Under the pieces are notes generated by a model. The model saw only the letters and a list, made by a program, of their open reading frames with translations. It ran no database searches and was not told the DNA's origin. Made by a program: the position numbers and the translations under genes. From contig NZ_JAUFQQ010000005.1 in NCBI RefSeq assembly GCF_030409845.1, forward strand, positions 1,488,001 to 1,552,000: a stretch of 64,000 nucleotides of DNA, in the 5' to 3' direction. Of the stretch, positions 19,160 through 28,552 are shown piece by piece. Origin of the DNA: Flavobacterium branchiarum. Lineage in GTDB: Bacteria > Bacteroidota > Bacteroidia > Flavobacteriales > Flavobacteriaceae. Each line of letters opens with the position of its first letter. The first letter of the stretch is position 1.

Positions 19160-19414
19160 TTATGCTTTTTTTGGATTTTTAAGAATTGCATAAATTGTAA
19201 TTCCAAAACCTATTAAAACAGTAGTTGGAGCCAAACGAATACGTCTAAAATTAAAGATCTCTTCATTAAAAACATTTGGATCATTACTTCCTCCACCCGC
19301 CATCAGCATAAAACCTAGAGCAATTACACCAATTCCGATCAATAAAATTTTATAATTTACTTTATCAAAAAGAAATTCTTTTTTATTTTGTTCTCCTTTA
19401 TTTTCCATTTTCAT
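19160..19414 (-). CDS. DUF3098 small membrane protein
   Basis: 84 residues with two predicted helices (about 22-41 and 63-80) joined by a polar loop (GGGSNDPNVFNEEIFNFRRI). The conserved RRIRLAP segment before the second helix identifies DUF3098, almost always found between ftsX and uppP in Bacteroidota. The function is unknown; its constant position suggests an envelope or division-linked role. A second ATG two codons in is an equally possible start. Confidence 0.88.
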   Translation of the reverse strand: MKMENKGEQNKKEFLFDKVNYKILLIGIGVIALGFMLMAGGGSNDPNVFNEEIFNFRRIRLAPTTVLIGFGITIYAILKNPKKA

Positions 19415-19455
19415 TTTTTTTTACCCTGAACAAAGTCACAGGCAAGCCTATTTTA

Positions 19456-20331
19456 TTAATATAAATCGTCTGTTCTTAAATTTAAGAAACGTTGTGTTGC
19501 AAAGTGTGTACTTAACCAAGTTATTAAAACTCCGATTCCTAAAACCGTCAATAAAACCAATCCGATAAGTGCTTTGTCTTCTAATATTCCAAGTCCTGGA
19601 AAATTAGTATCTACGTAAATCAAAAGCCCGATTAAAGCAACAATTGCTAAACCTGCTCCTAATAATCCAAGTTTAATACTTCGCATTACAAATGGCTTAC
19701 GAATAAATGATTTTGTAGCACCAACCATTTGCATCGTCTTAATGATAAATCGATTTGAATGTATTGACAAACGCAATGAACTATTGATAAGCAGCACCGC
19801 AATTACGGTTAAAAATCCACTTACAATTAAAATCCACATACTCACTTTTTTGATATTATCATTAACCAGATTCACCAATTGTTTATCATAAACAATATCA
19901 GAAATCATAGTGTTTTTACGTAAGCGACTTTCTATTTTAGCAATACTATCTTTAACTACATAATCGGCTTTTAAGTGAATATCATACGAATTCAATAATG
20001 GATTTTCTCCTAAAAACGTTAAGAAATCTTCTCCAATAATATCCGTATGCTGTTTTGCAGCCTCTTCTTTAGTAACATAAACAAATGATCTAGCGAAAGG
20101 TGCTCTTTTTAATTCTGCATTGAATGCTTTTATAATGCTATCATTAGCTTCATTTTTAAAGAAAACCGTCATCGCGATTTTTTCTTTAAAGTCATCTGCT
20201 AGTTTTTTAGAATTAATAATGAATAATCCTAGTACTCCCAAAAGGAATAAAACCAGAAATACGCTCAATACAACCGAAAAATAAGAGGAAATTAACCTGC
20301 GTTTTTGAAATTTATCAAAGTTAGAACTCAT
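19456..20331 (-). CDS. ftsX: Cell division protein FtsX
   Basis: 291 residues. The topology is one N-terminal helix (about 19-40), a periplasmic domain (about 45-165, with VYVTKEEAAKQH) and three C-terminal helices (about 170-280). It carries the FtsX signatures SSLRLSIHSNRFIIKTMQMVGATKSFIR and the permease end. With the ATPase FtsE it controls peptidoglycan hydrolases at the division site; ftsE is not in this window. It is the first gene of the operon, with DUF3098 41 bases downstream. Confidence 0.92.
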   Translation of the reverse strand: MSSNFDKFQKRRLISSYFSVVLSVFLVLFLLGVLGLFIINSKKLADDFKEKIAMTVFFKNEANDSIIKAFNAELKRAPFARSFVYVTKEEAAKQHTDIIGEDFLTFLGENPLLNSYDIHLKADYVVKDSIAKIESRLRKNTMISDIVYDKQLVNLVNDNIKKVSMWILIVSGFLTVIAVLLINSSLRLSIHSNRFIIKTMQMVGATKSFIRKPFVMRSIKLGLLGAGLAIVALIGLLIYVDTNFPGLGILEDKALIGLVLLTVLGIGVLITWLSTHFATQRFLNLRTDDLY

Positions 20332-20421
20332 AGTTTGCTTAAATTATGTGGTAAAAATAATAAAGAATTTCATTATTTGAAGTTAATAACGCCCAAAGTT
20401 TTAACTTTCGTACAATAAATG

Positions 20422-20429
20422 TAAATTTG
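20422..20429 (+). promoter_or_regulatory. -7 promoter box for leuS
   Basis: TAAATTTG followed by C, an exact TAnnTTTG match, 66 bases upstream of the leuS ATG. Confidence 0.5.
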
Positions 20430-20495
20430 CCAACTTATAATTCATTGTGAAAAAACCTTAGAAACTTTGTCACCTTGCAACTTTGAACCTTAGAC

Positions 20496-23400
20496 ATGAA
20501 ATACAATCCGATTGAAATAGACGCCAAATGGCAAAAATATTGGGCAGACAATAAAACTTTTGCAGCCGAGAACAACTCCGAAAAACCAAAACATTATGTA
20601 CTCGATATGTTTCCTTATCCATCTGGAGCAGGACTTCACGTAGGGCACCCGCTAGGTTATATTGCTTCTGATGTATATTCTCGTTTTAAGAGACACCAAG
20701 GTTTTAATGTTTTGCACCCAATGGGCTACGACAGCTTTGGTTTGCCTGCTGAACAATATGCTATACAAACAGGACAACGTCCTGAGGATACAACTCGTGT
20801 AAACATTGATGGTGGTGTAGATAAAGAAGGAAAACAAATTGCTGGATACAGAAAACAATTAGATAAAATAGGTTTTTCATTTGATTGGGATAGAGAAGTT
20901 CGTACTTCTAATCCAGATTACTATAAACACACACAATGGATTTTCATTCAATTGTTCAATTCTTGGTATAATAAAGATTCTGACAAAGCCGAAGATGTTT
21001 CGACTTTGATTGCAATTTTTGAAAATGAAGGAAATGCAACTGTTAATGCTGTTTCTGATGACAAAATAGCTCCATTTACGTCAAGCGAATGGAAATCTTT
21101 TTCATCTGATGAACAACAAAAAATATTATTACAATACAGATTAACGTACTTAGCAGAAACTGAAGTAAACTGGTGTCCCGGTTTAGGAACAGTTTTAGCA
21201 AATGACGAAATTATAAACGGTGTTTCTGAGCGTGGTGGTTACCCTGTAATCCGTAAAAAAATGACACAATGGAGCATGCGTATTTCTGCTTATGCAGAAC
21301 GTTTGTTACAAGGTCTTAACGATATCGATTGGAGCGAAAGCATCAAAGAAAGTCAGCGTAACTGGATTGGAAAATCAGTTGGCGCGTTAGTAACTTTCCC
21401 CATCCTATCCTTCCCCGAAGGGGAAGAGAACCCAGACTCTATACAAACTTTGGGTTATATGACAGGCGGAAACAATTCACATTTATTGCTTGAAAAAGCT
21501 AAAGAAATGAGAAATAATCCTACTGAAGCAGAAAAAGTTTTATGGCTTAATTTAAAATCAAAAGCACTAGACTACAAGTTTAGACAACAACATTTAATTG
21601 ATGATTTTATAGTAGACTTTGTCTGTCTATCTAAAAAATTAATAATCGAAGTTGATGGTGAAATTCACAATAGCCAAGTTGAAGCTGATGCTGAAAGAAC
21701 TAAAATTCTTAATGAAAAAGGATTTAAAGTAATCCGATTCAACAATAAAGAAGTATTAAATAATATTGATAGTGTCTTAAACATTATTAAACATGAATTA
21801 CTTCACGCTGTAGTTCCCCCTTCGGGGGCTAGGGGGATTTCTGTTTTCACAACTCGTCCTGATACTATTTTTGGAGTTAGCTTTATGACCTTAGCACCAG
21901 AACACCCTTTGGTCGCTGAAATTACTACTCCAGAACAAAAAACAGCTATTGAAGCGTATATAGAGAAAACTGCAAAACGTTCTGAACGTGAGCGTATGGC
22001 TGATGTAAAAACCATTTCGGGTGTATTTACTGGAGCTTATGCAGAACATCCTTTTACAAAAGAACCTATTCCGGTTTGGATTGGTGATTATGTTTTAGCA
22101 GGTTACGGAACTGGTGCCGTTATGGCGGTTCCTTGTGGAGACGAAAGAGATTATGCTTTTGCAAATTTCTTTAAAGGTCAAAACGGAATGCCAGCAATCA
22201 AAAATATTTTTGATAAGGATATTTCTGAAGCTGCTTTTGGATCAAAAGAAGGATTCAAATTAGTTGATTCTGATTTCTTAAACGGATTAGGCTACAAAGA
22301 AGGAACTCAAAAAGCAATTGCAGCATTAGAAGAAATAAATCAAGGAATGGGTAAAACCAATTACCGTTTGCGTGATGCAGTATTTTCACGTCAGCGCTAT
22401 TGGGGAGAGCCTTTCCCTGTATATTATGTAAATGGATTGCCACAAATGATTGCATCACAACATTTACCAATTATCTTACCTGAAGTTGAGAAATATTTAC
22501 CAACCGAAGATGGATTGCCTCCTTTAGGAAATGCAGCTGTTTGGGCTTGGGACACAAAAACAAATACAGTTGTAAATACTGATTTGGTAGATCATGCAAC
22601 AATTTTCCCATTAGAATTAAACACTATGCCAGGTTGGGCGGGAAGTTCTTGGTATTGGATGCGTTATATGGATGCACACAACGAAACCGAATTCGCCTCT
22701 AAAGAAGCTTTAACTTATTGGGAAAGTGTGGACTTATATATTGGTGGAAGCGAACATGCAACGGGACATTTATTATACTCTCGTTTTTGGAATAAATTCT
22801 TAAAAGATAAAGGTCTTGCTCCAACCGAAGAACCATTCAAAAAACTGATTAATCAGGGGATGATTTTAGGAACAACTGCTTTTGTTTATAGACTTGAAGG
22901 GACAAATACATTTGTATCTAAAAATAAAATTGAAGACAAGAGCGTTCAACCAATCCGCGTAGATGTTTCAATGGTAAATTCATCTGATGAATTAGACATT
23001 GAAAGATTCAAAGCTTGGAGAGATGATTTCCAAAATGCTGCATTTATTAATGATGAAAATGGTAAATATGTAGTAGGTCGCGAGGTTGAAAAAATGTCAA
23101 AATCATACTACAATGTAGTTACACCAGATGATATTTGTAATGAATACGGTGCAGATACATTACGTTTATACGAAATGTTCTTAGGTCCATTAGAACAAGC
23201 TAAACCTTGGAATACTGCAGGTATTTCGGGAGTATTTGGTTTTCTTAAAAAATTATGCCGTTTGTATTTTGATGATAATGGTTTAATTATTACCAACGAC
23301 GAACCTACAAAAGACAACTTAAAATCATTACACAAAACCATTAAAAAAGTGGTAGAAGATATCGAGAATTTCTCTTTCAATACTTCTGTTTCTCAGTTTA

Positions 23401-23771
23401 TGATTTGTGTGAATGAATTATCAGCTCAAAACTGTCATTCACGCGCTATATTAGAGCCTTTGGCAATTGTAATTTCGCCTTATGCTCCACATATTGCCGA
23501 AGAATTATGGTCAATATTAGGTCACACAACATCTATAGCAGCGGTTGCTTTCCCTACTTTTGAACCTAAACACCTAGTAGAAAGCAGTAAAGAATACCCT
23601 GTTTCATTTAACGGAAAAATGCGTTTCACAATCGAATTGCCTTTGGATTTAACTAAAGAAGAAATCGAAGAAATCATTATGAAAGACGAAAGAACATTAA
23701 AACAATTGGATGGTAAAACACCTAACAAAGTAATTATTGTTCCTGGAAAAATTATCAACCTTGTAGGATAA
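20496..23771 (+). CDS. leuS: Leucyl-tRNA synthetase with in-frame DUF559 nuclease-domain insertion
   Basis: 1091 residues, well above the roughly 930-960 expected for Bacteroidota LeuS. The class I signatures are intact: PYPSGAGLHVGHPLGY near the N-terminus and EKMSKS before the anticodon domain. Residues about 301-449 do not belong to LeuS. They start right after VGALVTFPI and end just before ISVFTTRPDTIFG, at the N-terminal edge of the CP1 editing domain, and contain a complete DUF559 (Vsr/PD-(D/E)XK-like) domain at about 327-434 (IVDFVCLSKKLIIEVDGEIH, then GFKVIRFNNKEVL). The reading frame is open throughout. No intein splicing blocks are visible. Whether the insert stays in the mature enzyme is unknown. 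Confidence 0.93.
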   Translation: MKYNPIEIDAKWQKYWADNKTFAAENNSEKPKHYVLDMFPYPSGAGLHVGHPLGYIASDVYSRFKRHQGFNVLHPMGYDSFGLPAEQYAIQTGQRPEDTTRVNIDGGVDKEGKQIAGYRKQLDKIGFSFDWDREVRTSNPDYYKHTQWIFIQLFNSWYNKDSDKAEDVSTLIAIFENEGNATVNAVSDDKIAPFTSSEWKSFSSDEQQKILLQYRLTYLAETEVNWCPGLGTVLANDEIINGVSERGGYPVIRKKMTQWSMRISAYAERLLQGLNDIDWSESIKESQRNWIGKSVGALVTFPILSFPEGEENPDSIQTLGYMTGGNNSHLLLEKAKEMRNNPTEAEKVLWLNLKSKALDYKFRQQHLIDDFIVDFVCLSKKLIIEVDGEIHNSQVEADAERTKILNEKGFKVIRFNNKEVLNNIDSVLNIIKHELLHAVVPPSGARGISVFTTRPDTIFGVSFMTLAPEHPLVAEITTPEQKTAIEAYIEKTAKRSERERMADVKTISGVFTGAYAEHPFTKEPIPVWIGDYVLAGYGTGAVMAVPCGDERDYAFANFFKGQNGMPAIKNIFDKDISEAAFGSKEGFKLVDSDFLNGLGYKEGTQKAIAALEEINQGMGKTNYRLRDAVFSRQRYWGEPFPVYYVNGLPQMIASQHLPIILPEVEKYLPTEDGLPPLGNAAVWAWDTKTNTVVNTDLVDHATIFPLELNTMPGWAGSSWYWMRYMDAHNETEFASKEALTYWESVDLYIGGSEHATGHLLYSRFWNKFLKDKGLAPTEEPFKKLINQGMILGTTAFVYRLEGTNTFVSKNKIEDKSVQPIRVDVSMVNSSDELDIERFKAWRDDFQNAAFINDENGKYVVGREVEKMSKSYYNVVTPDDICNEYGADTLRLYEMFLGPLEQAKPWNTAGISGVFGFLKKLCRLYFDDNGLIITNDEPTKDNLKSLHKTIKKVVEDIENFSFNTSVSQFMICVNELSAQNCHSRAILEPLAIVISPYAPHIAEELWSILGHTTSIAAVAFPTFEPKHLVESSKEYPVSFNGKMRFTIELPLDLTKEEIEEIIMKDERTLKQLDGKTPNKVIIVPGKIINLVG
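21398..21841 (+). mobile_element. DUF559-encoding element inserted in leuS, with hairpin-bearing inverted ends
   Basis: Left end: TTCCCCATCC followed by the hairpin CTTCCCCGAAGGGGAAG (21410-21426). Right end: hairpin CCCCCTTCGGGGG followed by CTAGGGGGATT (21816-21839). Read in opposite orientation the ends share the order CCCC-n2-CCTA-CC-CCCCGAAGGGG-AAC, so they look like imperfect terminal inverted repeats. Both are far richer in GC than leuS. The enclosed frame is continuous with leuS and codes for a DUF559 domain; an internal ATG at 21507 could give a free nuclease. The mechanism of mobility is inferred, not known. Confidence 0.65.
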
Positions 23772-23793
23772 GAATTTTTCTTTTAATATCTAA

Positions 23794-23834
23794 AATCCAA
23801 ATTCCAATGTATGTTGGGATTTGGATTTTTTTTG
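23794..23834 (+). terminator. Intrinsic terminator after leuS
   Basis: Long arms AATCCAAATTCCAA and TTGGGATTTGGATT around a six-base loop, followed by eight T. Confidence 0.85.
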
Positions 23835-23972
23835 TTTAAAACTATTGCATTTCAAAGCCTCAATGCGTTTTTAATCAATTCATTTAAAAAAACACTTTAA
23901 CTTTTGTAACATTTTAATTGTTCCTGTATCCAAAAGACGAATTTGATTAATTAACAATTTAAACCTATTAAA

Positions 23973-24824
23973 ATGAAAAAGCATATCATCTTGGTTATCG
24001 CATTATTATTTTCGGCAGTATGCTTAAATGCATTTGCTCAAACAAAATCATATCCGTTTGAGGTTATTAAATCAGGAAAAGGAAAACAAACTATTTTATT
24101 TATTCCTGGCTTTGCTTCTTCTGGAGAAGTTTGGGATGATACAAAGGCTTACTTTGAAAATGATTTCACTTGTTACACATTTACAATGGCAGGCTTCGCA
24201 GGAGTTAAACCACAACCAAACGCTTCATTCAAAAATTGGGAAGATGCAATTGCCAGTTATATAAAAGACCATAAAATAGAAAAACCAATCATAATTGGAC
24301 ATAGCATGGGAGGCGGATTAGCACTAGCAATCGCAGCAGACTATCCTGATTTGATTGATAAAATTGTAGTTGTTGATGCTTTACCTTGCATGGGCGCCTT
24401 GATGGATCCTTCTTTTAAATCAAAAGAAAATAATGATTGTACCGAGATTGTTAACCAAATGACAAATATGAGTGAAAAACAATTTTATGAGAATCAAAAA
24501 AACTATCTTCCAAAACTTTCCCAAAACACCTCAAAACACGACTTACTGCTTAGTTGGAGCATGAAATCTGATAGAAAAACTTTTGGAGAAATGTTTTGTG
24601 ATTTTTCAAATACTGATTTAAGAGATAAAATAGCAACTATAAAATGCCCCTCTTTAATATTACTCGAATCTTACTTCGTAAATTTAAAACCTGCTATCGA
24701 AGCTCAATATAAAAACTTAAAACAAGCAAATTTACAATATGCAAATAAAGGGCTACATTTCATCATGTATGACGACAAAGACTTTTATTTCTCACAGTTG
24801 AAAAACTTTATAAAAGCTAAATAA
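23973..24824 (+). CDS. Secreted alpha/beta-hydrolase
   Basis: 283 residues with a signal peptide (about 1-22, ending AFAQ). The hydrolase fold has the oxyanion segment FIPGFASSGEVWDD, the nucleophile elbow GHSMGG (S111) and a late histidine in GLHFIMYDD. It is probably a periplasmic esterase or peptidase-like enzyme; the substrate is unknown. Its stop overlaps the start of an ECF sigma gene (TAATG), so the two are translationally coupled. That coupling is unusual and suggests that the enzyme is linked to the sigma regulon. Confidence 0.85.
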   Translation: MKKHIILVIALLFSAVCLNAFAQTKSYPFEVIKSGKGKQTILFIPGFASSGEVWDDTKAYFENDFTCYTFTMAGFAGVKPQPNASFKNWEDAIASYIKDHKIEKPIIIGHSMGGGLALAIAADYPDLIDKIVVVDALPCMGALMDPSFKSKENNDCTEIVNQMTNMSEKQFYENQKNYLPKLSQNTSKHDLLLSWSMKSDRKTFGEMFCDFSNTDLRDKIATIKCPSLILLESYFVNLKPAIEAQYKNLKQANLQYANKGLHFIMYDDKDFYFSQLKNFIKAK

Positions 24825-25294
24825 TGGAGTTTAAAGAACTATACAAAATATACTGGCAAAAGATATTTCGATTATGCATGGGGTATGTAAATGACTATGA
24901 TGTAGCTCAGGATTTAGCTCAGGAAACCTTTATTATTGTTTGGAAAAAACTCGATACTTTTCGTAATGAAGCAAACATAGGAACTTGGATTTTCAGAATT
25001 GCATCTAACAATTGCTTACGTCAAATAGAAAAGGATAAGCGTTTCTTAAAATCAGAATTACCCACCTATCTTACCGATGAAAAACAAGAAACACTAGAAC
25101 CTCAAATCCAATTTTTATATAAATGTATTGCCGAATTACCAGAAACTGACCGTATCATTATTTCGCTAGAACTCGAAGACGTAAAACAAGCCGAAATAGC
25201 CAATATTGTTGGACTTTCAGAAGCCAATATAAGAGTGAAAATTCATAGAATAAAAGAAAAACTAACTCAGAAATTCAAAGAAAATGGACAATAA
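24824..25294 (+). CDS. ECF-type RNA polymerase sigma factor
   Basis: 156 residues. Region 2 (about 5-70) has YDVAQDLAQETFIIVWKKLDTFR and TWIFRIASNNCLR. Region 4 (about 100-150) has the helix-turn-helix EDVKQAEIANIVGLSEANIRVKIHRIKEKL. There is no third domain, typical of group IV sigma factors. It overlaps the upstream hydrolase by one base and the downstream membrane gene by 11 bases; the latter is a candidate anti-sigma factor. The target promoter is not identified. Confidence 0.93.
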   Translation: MEFKELYKIYWQKIFRLCMGYVNDYDVAQDLAQETFIIVWKKLDTFRNEANIGTWIFRIASNNCLRQIEKDKRFLKSELPTYLTDEKQETLEPQIQFLYKCIAELPETDRIIISLELEDVKQAEIANIVGLSEANIRVKIHRIKEKLTQKFKENGQ

Positions 25295-25880
25295 TATCGA
25301 CTTTAAAGACTTATGGAAAAAACAAGCTGTAAGTCAACCTAATATAGAGGAATTACGCTCTAGACTCAAACATTTTAAAAAAACTAGTTTGCGAATATTA
25401 ATCATCACAAACATATTACTTATCCTAACCTGTTTATTTATTGCTTTTATATGGTATTACTTTCAACCTCAATACATAACAACTAAAATCGGAATTATTT
25501 TAACTATTCTTGCAATGGTCATTTATTTATTCGTGTACAATAAATTAATTCTCTTTTATCAAAACATTGACAACACACAAAGTAATAATGAATACCTTCA
25601 AAAATTGGTCACCATTAAAACAAAACAACATTTTTTACAATCATCTATATTGAGTTTGTATTTCATCCTACTTGGATCGGGAATATGCTTATATATGTAT
25701 GAGTATGCATTGAAAATGACACTTTTTTGGGGGATTTTTGCATACGTAGCAATGCTAACATGGATCTGCTTTACTTGGTTTTATTTAAGACCCAAAGAAA
25801 TCAAGAAACAACAACATAAAATCAATAGCCTTATTGCAAAATTTGAAGCTATAAACGACCAATTAAAATCGGATTTGTAA
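25284..25880 (+). CDS. Membrane protein, candidate anti-sigma partner
   Basis: 198 residues. A soluble N-terminal segment (1-33, NIDFKDLWKKQAVSQPNIEE) precedes four predicted helices (about 36-58, 67-88, 115-136 and 143-165), and a charged C-terminal helix follows. No zinc anti-sigma HxxxCxxC motif is present. The overlap with the sigma gene and the cytoplasmic N-terminus suggest that it holds or controls that sigma factor. I recognise no named family. Confidence 0.7.
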   Translation: MDNNIDFKDLWKKQAVSQPNIEELRSRLKHFKKTSLRILIITNILLILTCLFIAFIWYYFQPQYITTKIGIILTILAMVIYLFVYNKLILFYQNIDNTQSNNEYLQKLVTIKTKQHFLQSSILSLYFILLGSGICLYMYEYALKMTLFWGIFAYVAMLTWICFTWFYLRPKEIKKQQHKINSLIAKFEAINDQLKSDL

Positions 25881-25998
25881 CTAAAAAGTAACCTCTAAAC
25901 TAAAAAAAGTTTAAAATGACAAAATGACATTTTAAAAATTTGGTTCAGAAATTGCTATTTATCTCATAACTTTAAACAATAAACTAAAAACAAAAGAT

Positions 25999-26685
25999 AT
26001 GGGAATGAGTTATTTAATTCTTGCTGGTGCGATTATGTTATTTAGCTGGTTAGTTAGTTCAAGACTGAAAAGCAAATTCGAACTATATTCAAAATTGCAA
26101 TTACAAAACGGAATGACGGGTGCTGAGATTGCCGAAAAAATGCTTGCTGATAATGGTATTCGCGATGTGAGAGTTATTTCGACACCAGGTCAGTTAACAG
26201 ATCACTATAATCCAGCAGATAAAACAGTAAACCTAAGTGAAGCTGTTTACAACCAACGTAATGCTGCGGCCGCTGCTGTTGCCGCACATGAATGCGGACA
26301 CGCTGTACAACATGCAGTAGGTTACGAATGGCTAACGATGCGTTCTAGATTAGTACCAATCGTAAGTATTGCTTCAAATTATATGCAATGGATTTTACTT
26401 GCAGGTATTTTAATGCTTAAAACTTTTCCGCAATTATTATTAATTGGGATTATCATTTTTGCTGCTACAACTATATTTTCGATAGTGACTTTGCCTGTAG
26501 AATACGATGCTAGTAATCGTGCTCTTGCATGGCTAGAAAGCAAAAGAATGCTTACGCAACAAGAACAAGCTGGTGCAAAAGATGCTTTAAAATGGGCTGC
26601 AAGAACTTATGTAGTAGCTGCGATTGGATCAATTGCTACTTTACTATATTATGTCTCAATATATATGGGAGGAAGAAGAAATTAA
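25999..26685 (+). CDS. Zinc-dependent membrane metallopeptidase (YugP family)
   Basis: 228 residues. An N-terminal helix (3-20) is followed by the catalytic motif AAHECGHAVQH (HExxH) around residues 93-103, two further helices (about 120-158) and a C-terminal helix. LPVEYDASNRALAWL supplies the probable third ligand region. This matches the neutral zinc metallopeptidase family represented by YugP. The physiological substrate is unknown. It is transcribed alone and ends at a strong terminator. Confidence 0.9.
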   Translation: MGMSYLILAGAIMLFSWLVSSRLKSKFELYSKLQLQNGMTGAEIAEKMLADNGIRDVRVISTPGQLTDHYNPADKTVNLSEAVYNQRNAAAAAVAAHECGHAVQHAVGYEWLTMRSRLVPIVSIASNYMQWILLAGILMLKTFPQLLLIGIIIFAATTIFSIVTLPVEYDASNRALAWLESKRMLTQQEQAGAKDALKWAARTYVVAAIGSIATLLYYVSIYMGGRRN

Positions 26686-26718
26686 TAAAATAATTAAATC
26701 TATTATATAATTTCATGA

Positions 26719-26756
26719 CCCTCGACAGATCTTTAAATCTGTCGAGGGTTTTTTAA
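26719..26756 (+). terminator. Intrinsic terminator after the zinc peptidase
   Basis: Perfect 12-bp arms CCCTCGACAGAT and ATCTGTCGAGGG followed by six T. Confidence 0.88.
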
Positions 26757-26828
26757 TTCCTGTTTTTTCTAACCATCCCTATATTTAACTTAATAACTTA
26801 TGGATTTTATTCAAATTGATCTCGCTTA

Positions 26829-26899
26829 GCCCTGATAGCAGCGACATCCTTTCTGTTTTTTCTTTAAAAACAGAAAGATACAGCGAATAGCAGGACAGG
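26829..26899. repeat. Intergenic hairpin element, probably dispersed repeat
   Basis: A GC-rich block in an AT-rich spacer. Its core is a perfect 12-bp stem (CTTTCTGTTTTT at 26849-26860 pairing with AAAAACAGAAAG at 26866-26877, loop TCTTT). The core is framed by CCTGATAGCAGCGACATC on the left and GATACAGCGAATAGCAGG on the right, which can pair partially and contain repeated AGCGA motifs. I associate this type of block with repeats scattered through flavobacterial genomes, but only one copy lies in this window. Bases 26757-26828 and 26900-26970 hold nothing else notable. Confidence 0.5.
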
Positions 26900-26970
26900 A
26901 GTTGAAAGAATTCATAAGGTAAATAGCTCCTTACTTAACAACTCTTTATGGCATTTACAAACATTTCGAT

Positions 26971-26978
26971 TATATTTG
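26971..26978 (+). promoter_or_regulatory. -7 promoter box for asnS
   Basis: TATATTTG followed by C, an exact TAnnTTTG match, 45 bases upstream of the asnS ATG. Confidence 0.6.
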
Positions 26979-27023
26979 CAATTCGATTGAAAGACAATTT
27001 TTAATATCAATTTTATACTTAAA

Positions 27024-28460
27024 ATGAAACATACTAAAGTTAAAGACTTACTAAGCGGTACAAAGACACTTCAGGAAGTAAATGCAAAAGGTTGGGTGAG
27101 AACATTTAGAAACAATCAATTTATTGCGCTTAATGACGGGTCTACCATTAATAATATACAATGTGTTGTTGATTTTGAGAATACACCAGATGAAACTTTA
27201 AAAAGAGTTACTACTGGTGCTGCAGTTTCGGTAACTGGAACTTTAATTGAAAGTAAAGGTGCTGGTCAGAATGTTGAAATTCAAGTTACAAAACTAGAAA
27301 TATTAGGAGATTCGGATGCTGAAAAATTCCCGATACAACCAAAAAACAAACCTAGCTTAGACTTCTTACGTGAAAACGCACATTTACGTGTACGTACAAA
27401 TATGTTTGGAGCAATTATGCGTGTGCGTTCGGTATTATCATATGCTGTACATAGCTATTTTCAAGAAAAAGGTTTTGTATATGTAAATACACCAATCATA
27501 ACGGGTTCTGATGCTGAAGGTGCTGGAGAAATGTTTAAAGTTACTGCTTTGCCTTTTGACAACACGCCAAGAACTGAAGATGGAAAAGTAAATTATAAAG
27601 AAGACTTCTTTGAAAAAGAAACAAACTTAACCGTTTCTGGACAATTAGAAGGAGAGACTTATGCAATGGCATTGGGTCAGATTTATACTTTTGGACCAAC
27701 TTTTAGAGCTGAAAATTCAAATACTTCTCGCCATTTGGCTGAATTTTGGATGATTGAGCCAGAAGTTGCTTTTAATGACTTGAATGACAATATGGATTTG
27801 GCTGAAGATTTTATTCAGTACGTAATTAAATATGCGTTAGACAAATGTCAGGATGATTTGAAATTCTTAGAAACTAGATTACTAGACGAAGAGAAATCAA
27901 AACCACAAGCTGAAAGAAGCGAAATGGCTTTATTGGATAAATTAAACTTCGTATTAGAGAACAACTTTAAGCGTGTTTCTTATACGGAAGCAATTGATAT
28001 TTTAAGAGAATCAACTCCAAATAAAAAGAAAAAATTCAACTATATCATTAACGAATGGGGAGCTGATTTACAATCAGAACACGAGCGTTACTTGGTTGAA
28101 AAACATTTTAAATGTCCAGTAATCTTGTTTGATTACCCAGCAAACATTAAAGCGTTTTACATGCGTTTAAATGAAGATGGAAAAACTGTTCGCGCAATGG
28201 ATATCCTTTTCCCTGGAATTGGAGAAATTGTTGGTGGTTCTGAAAGAGAAGAGCGTTATGATGTTTTAATTGAAAAAATGAAAGCATTAGAAATTGACGA
28301 AGAAGAATTATCATGGTATTTAGATACTAGACGATTTGGTTCGGCAACGCACTCAGGATTCGGTTTAGGATTTGAGCGTTTGGTATTATTCGTAACTGGA
28401 ATGACAAACATACGTGACGTAATTCCTTTCCCAAGAACTCCTGGAAATGCAGAATTTTAG
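27024..28460 (+). CDS. asnS: Asparaginyl-tRNA synthetase
   Basis: 478 residues. It charges tRNA-Asn with asparagine. An N-terminal OB-fold (about 10-100, [21 protein letters not shown]) is followed by the class II core with motif 2 ([22 protein letters not shown]) and motif 3 ([15 protein letters not shown]). The Asn-specific form is indicated by the [11 protein letters not shown] segment and length. It has its own promoter box and a hairpin downstream. Confidence 0.96.
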   Translation: MKHTKVKDLLSGTKTLQEVNAKGWVRTFRNNQFIALNDGSTINNIQCVVDFENTPDETLKRVTTGAAVSVTGTLIESKGAGQNVEIQVTKLEILGDSDAEKFPIQPKNKPSLDFLRENAHLRVRTNMFGAIMRVRSVLSYAVHSYFQEKGFVYVNTPIITGSDAEGAGEMFKVTALPFDNTPRTEDGKVNYKEDFFEKETNLTVSGQLEGETYAMALGQIYTFGPTFRAENSNTSRHLAEFWMIEPEVAFNDLNDNMDLAEDFIQYVIKYALDKCQDDLKFLETRLLDEEKSKPQAERSEMALLDKLNFVLENNFKRVSYTEAIDILRESTPNKKKKFNYIINEWGADLQSEHERYLVEKHFKCPVILFDYPANIKAFYMRLNEDGKTVRAMDILFPGIGEIVGGSEREERYDVLIEKMKALEIDEEELSWYLDTRRFGSATHSGFGLGFERLVLFVTGMTNIRDVIPFPRTPGNAEF

Positions 28461-28552
28461 TCGAAGCCACTAAGCCCCTGAGACACAAAGGTGCTAAGTT
28501 TTTAAAACTAAAAACAAAAGATTTTTAATTCGAATTTAATTCGTAAAATATA

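Noticed and set aside
21398..21841. Intein in LeuS
   Set aside because: No splicing motifs: the left edge is not Cys/Ser/Thr-led and the right edge lacks His-Asn followed by Cys/Ser/Thr. The only domain is DUF559.
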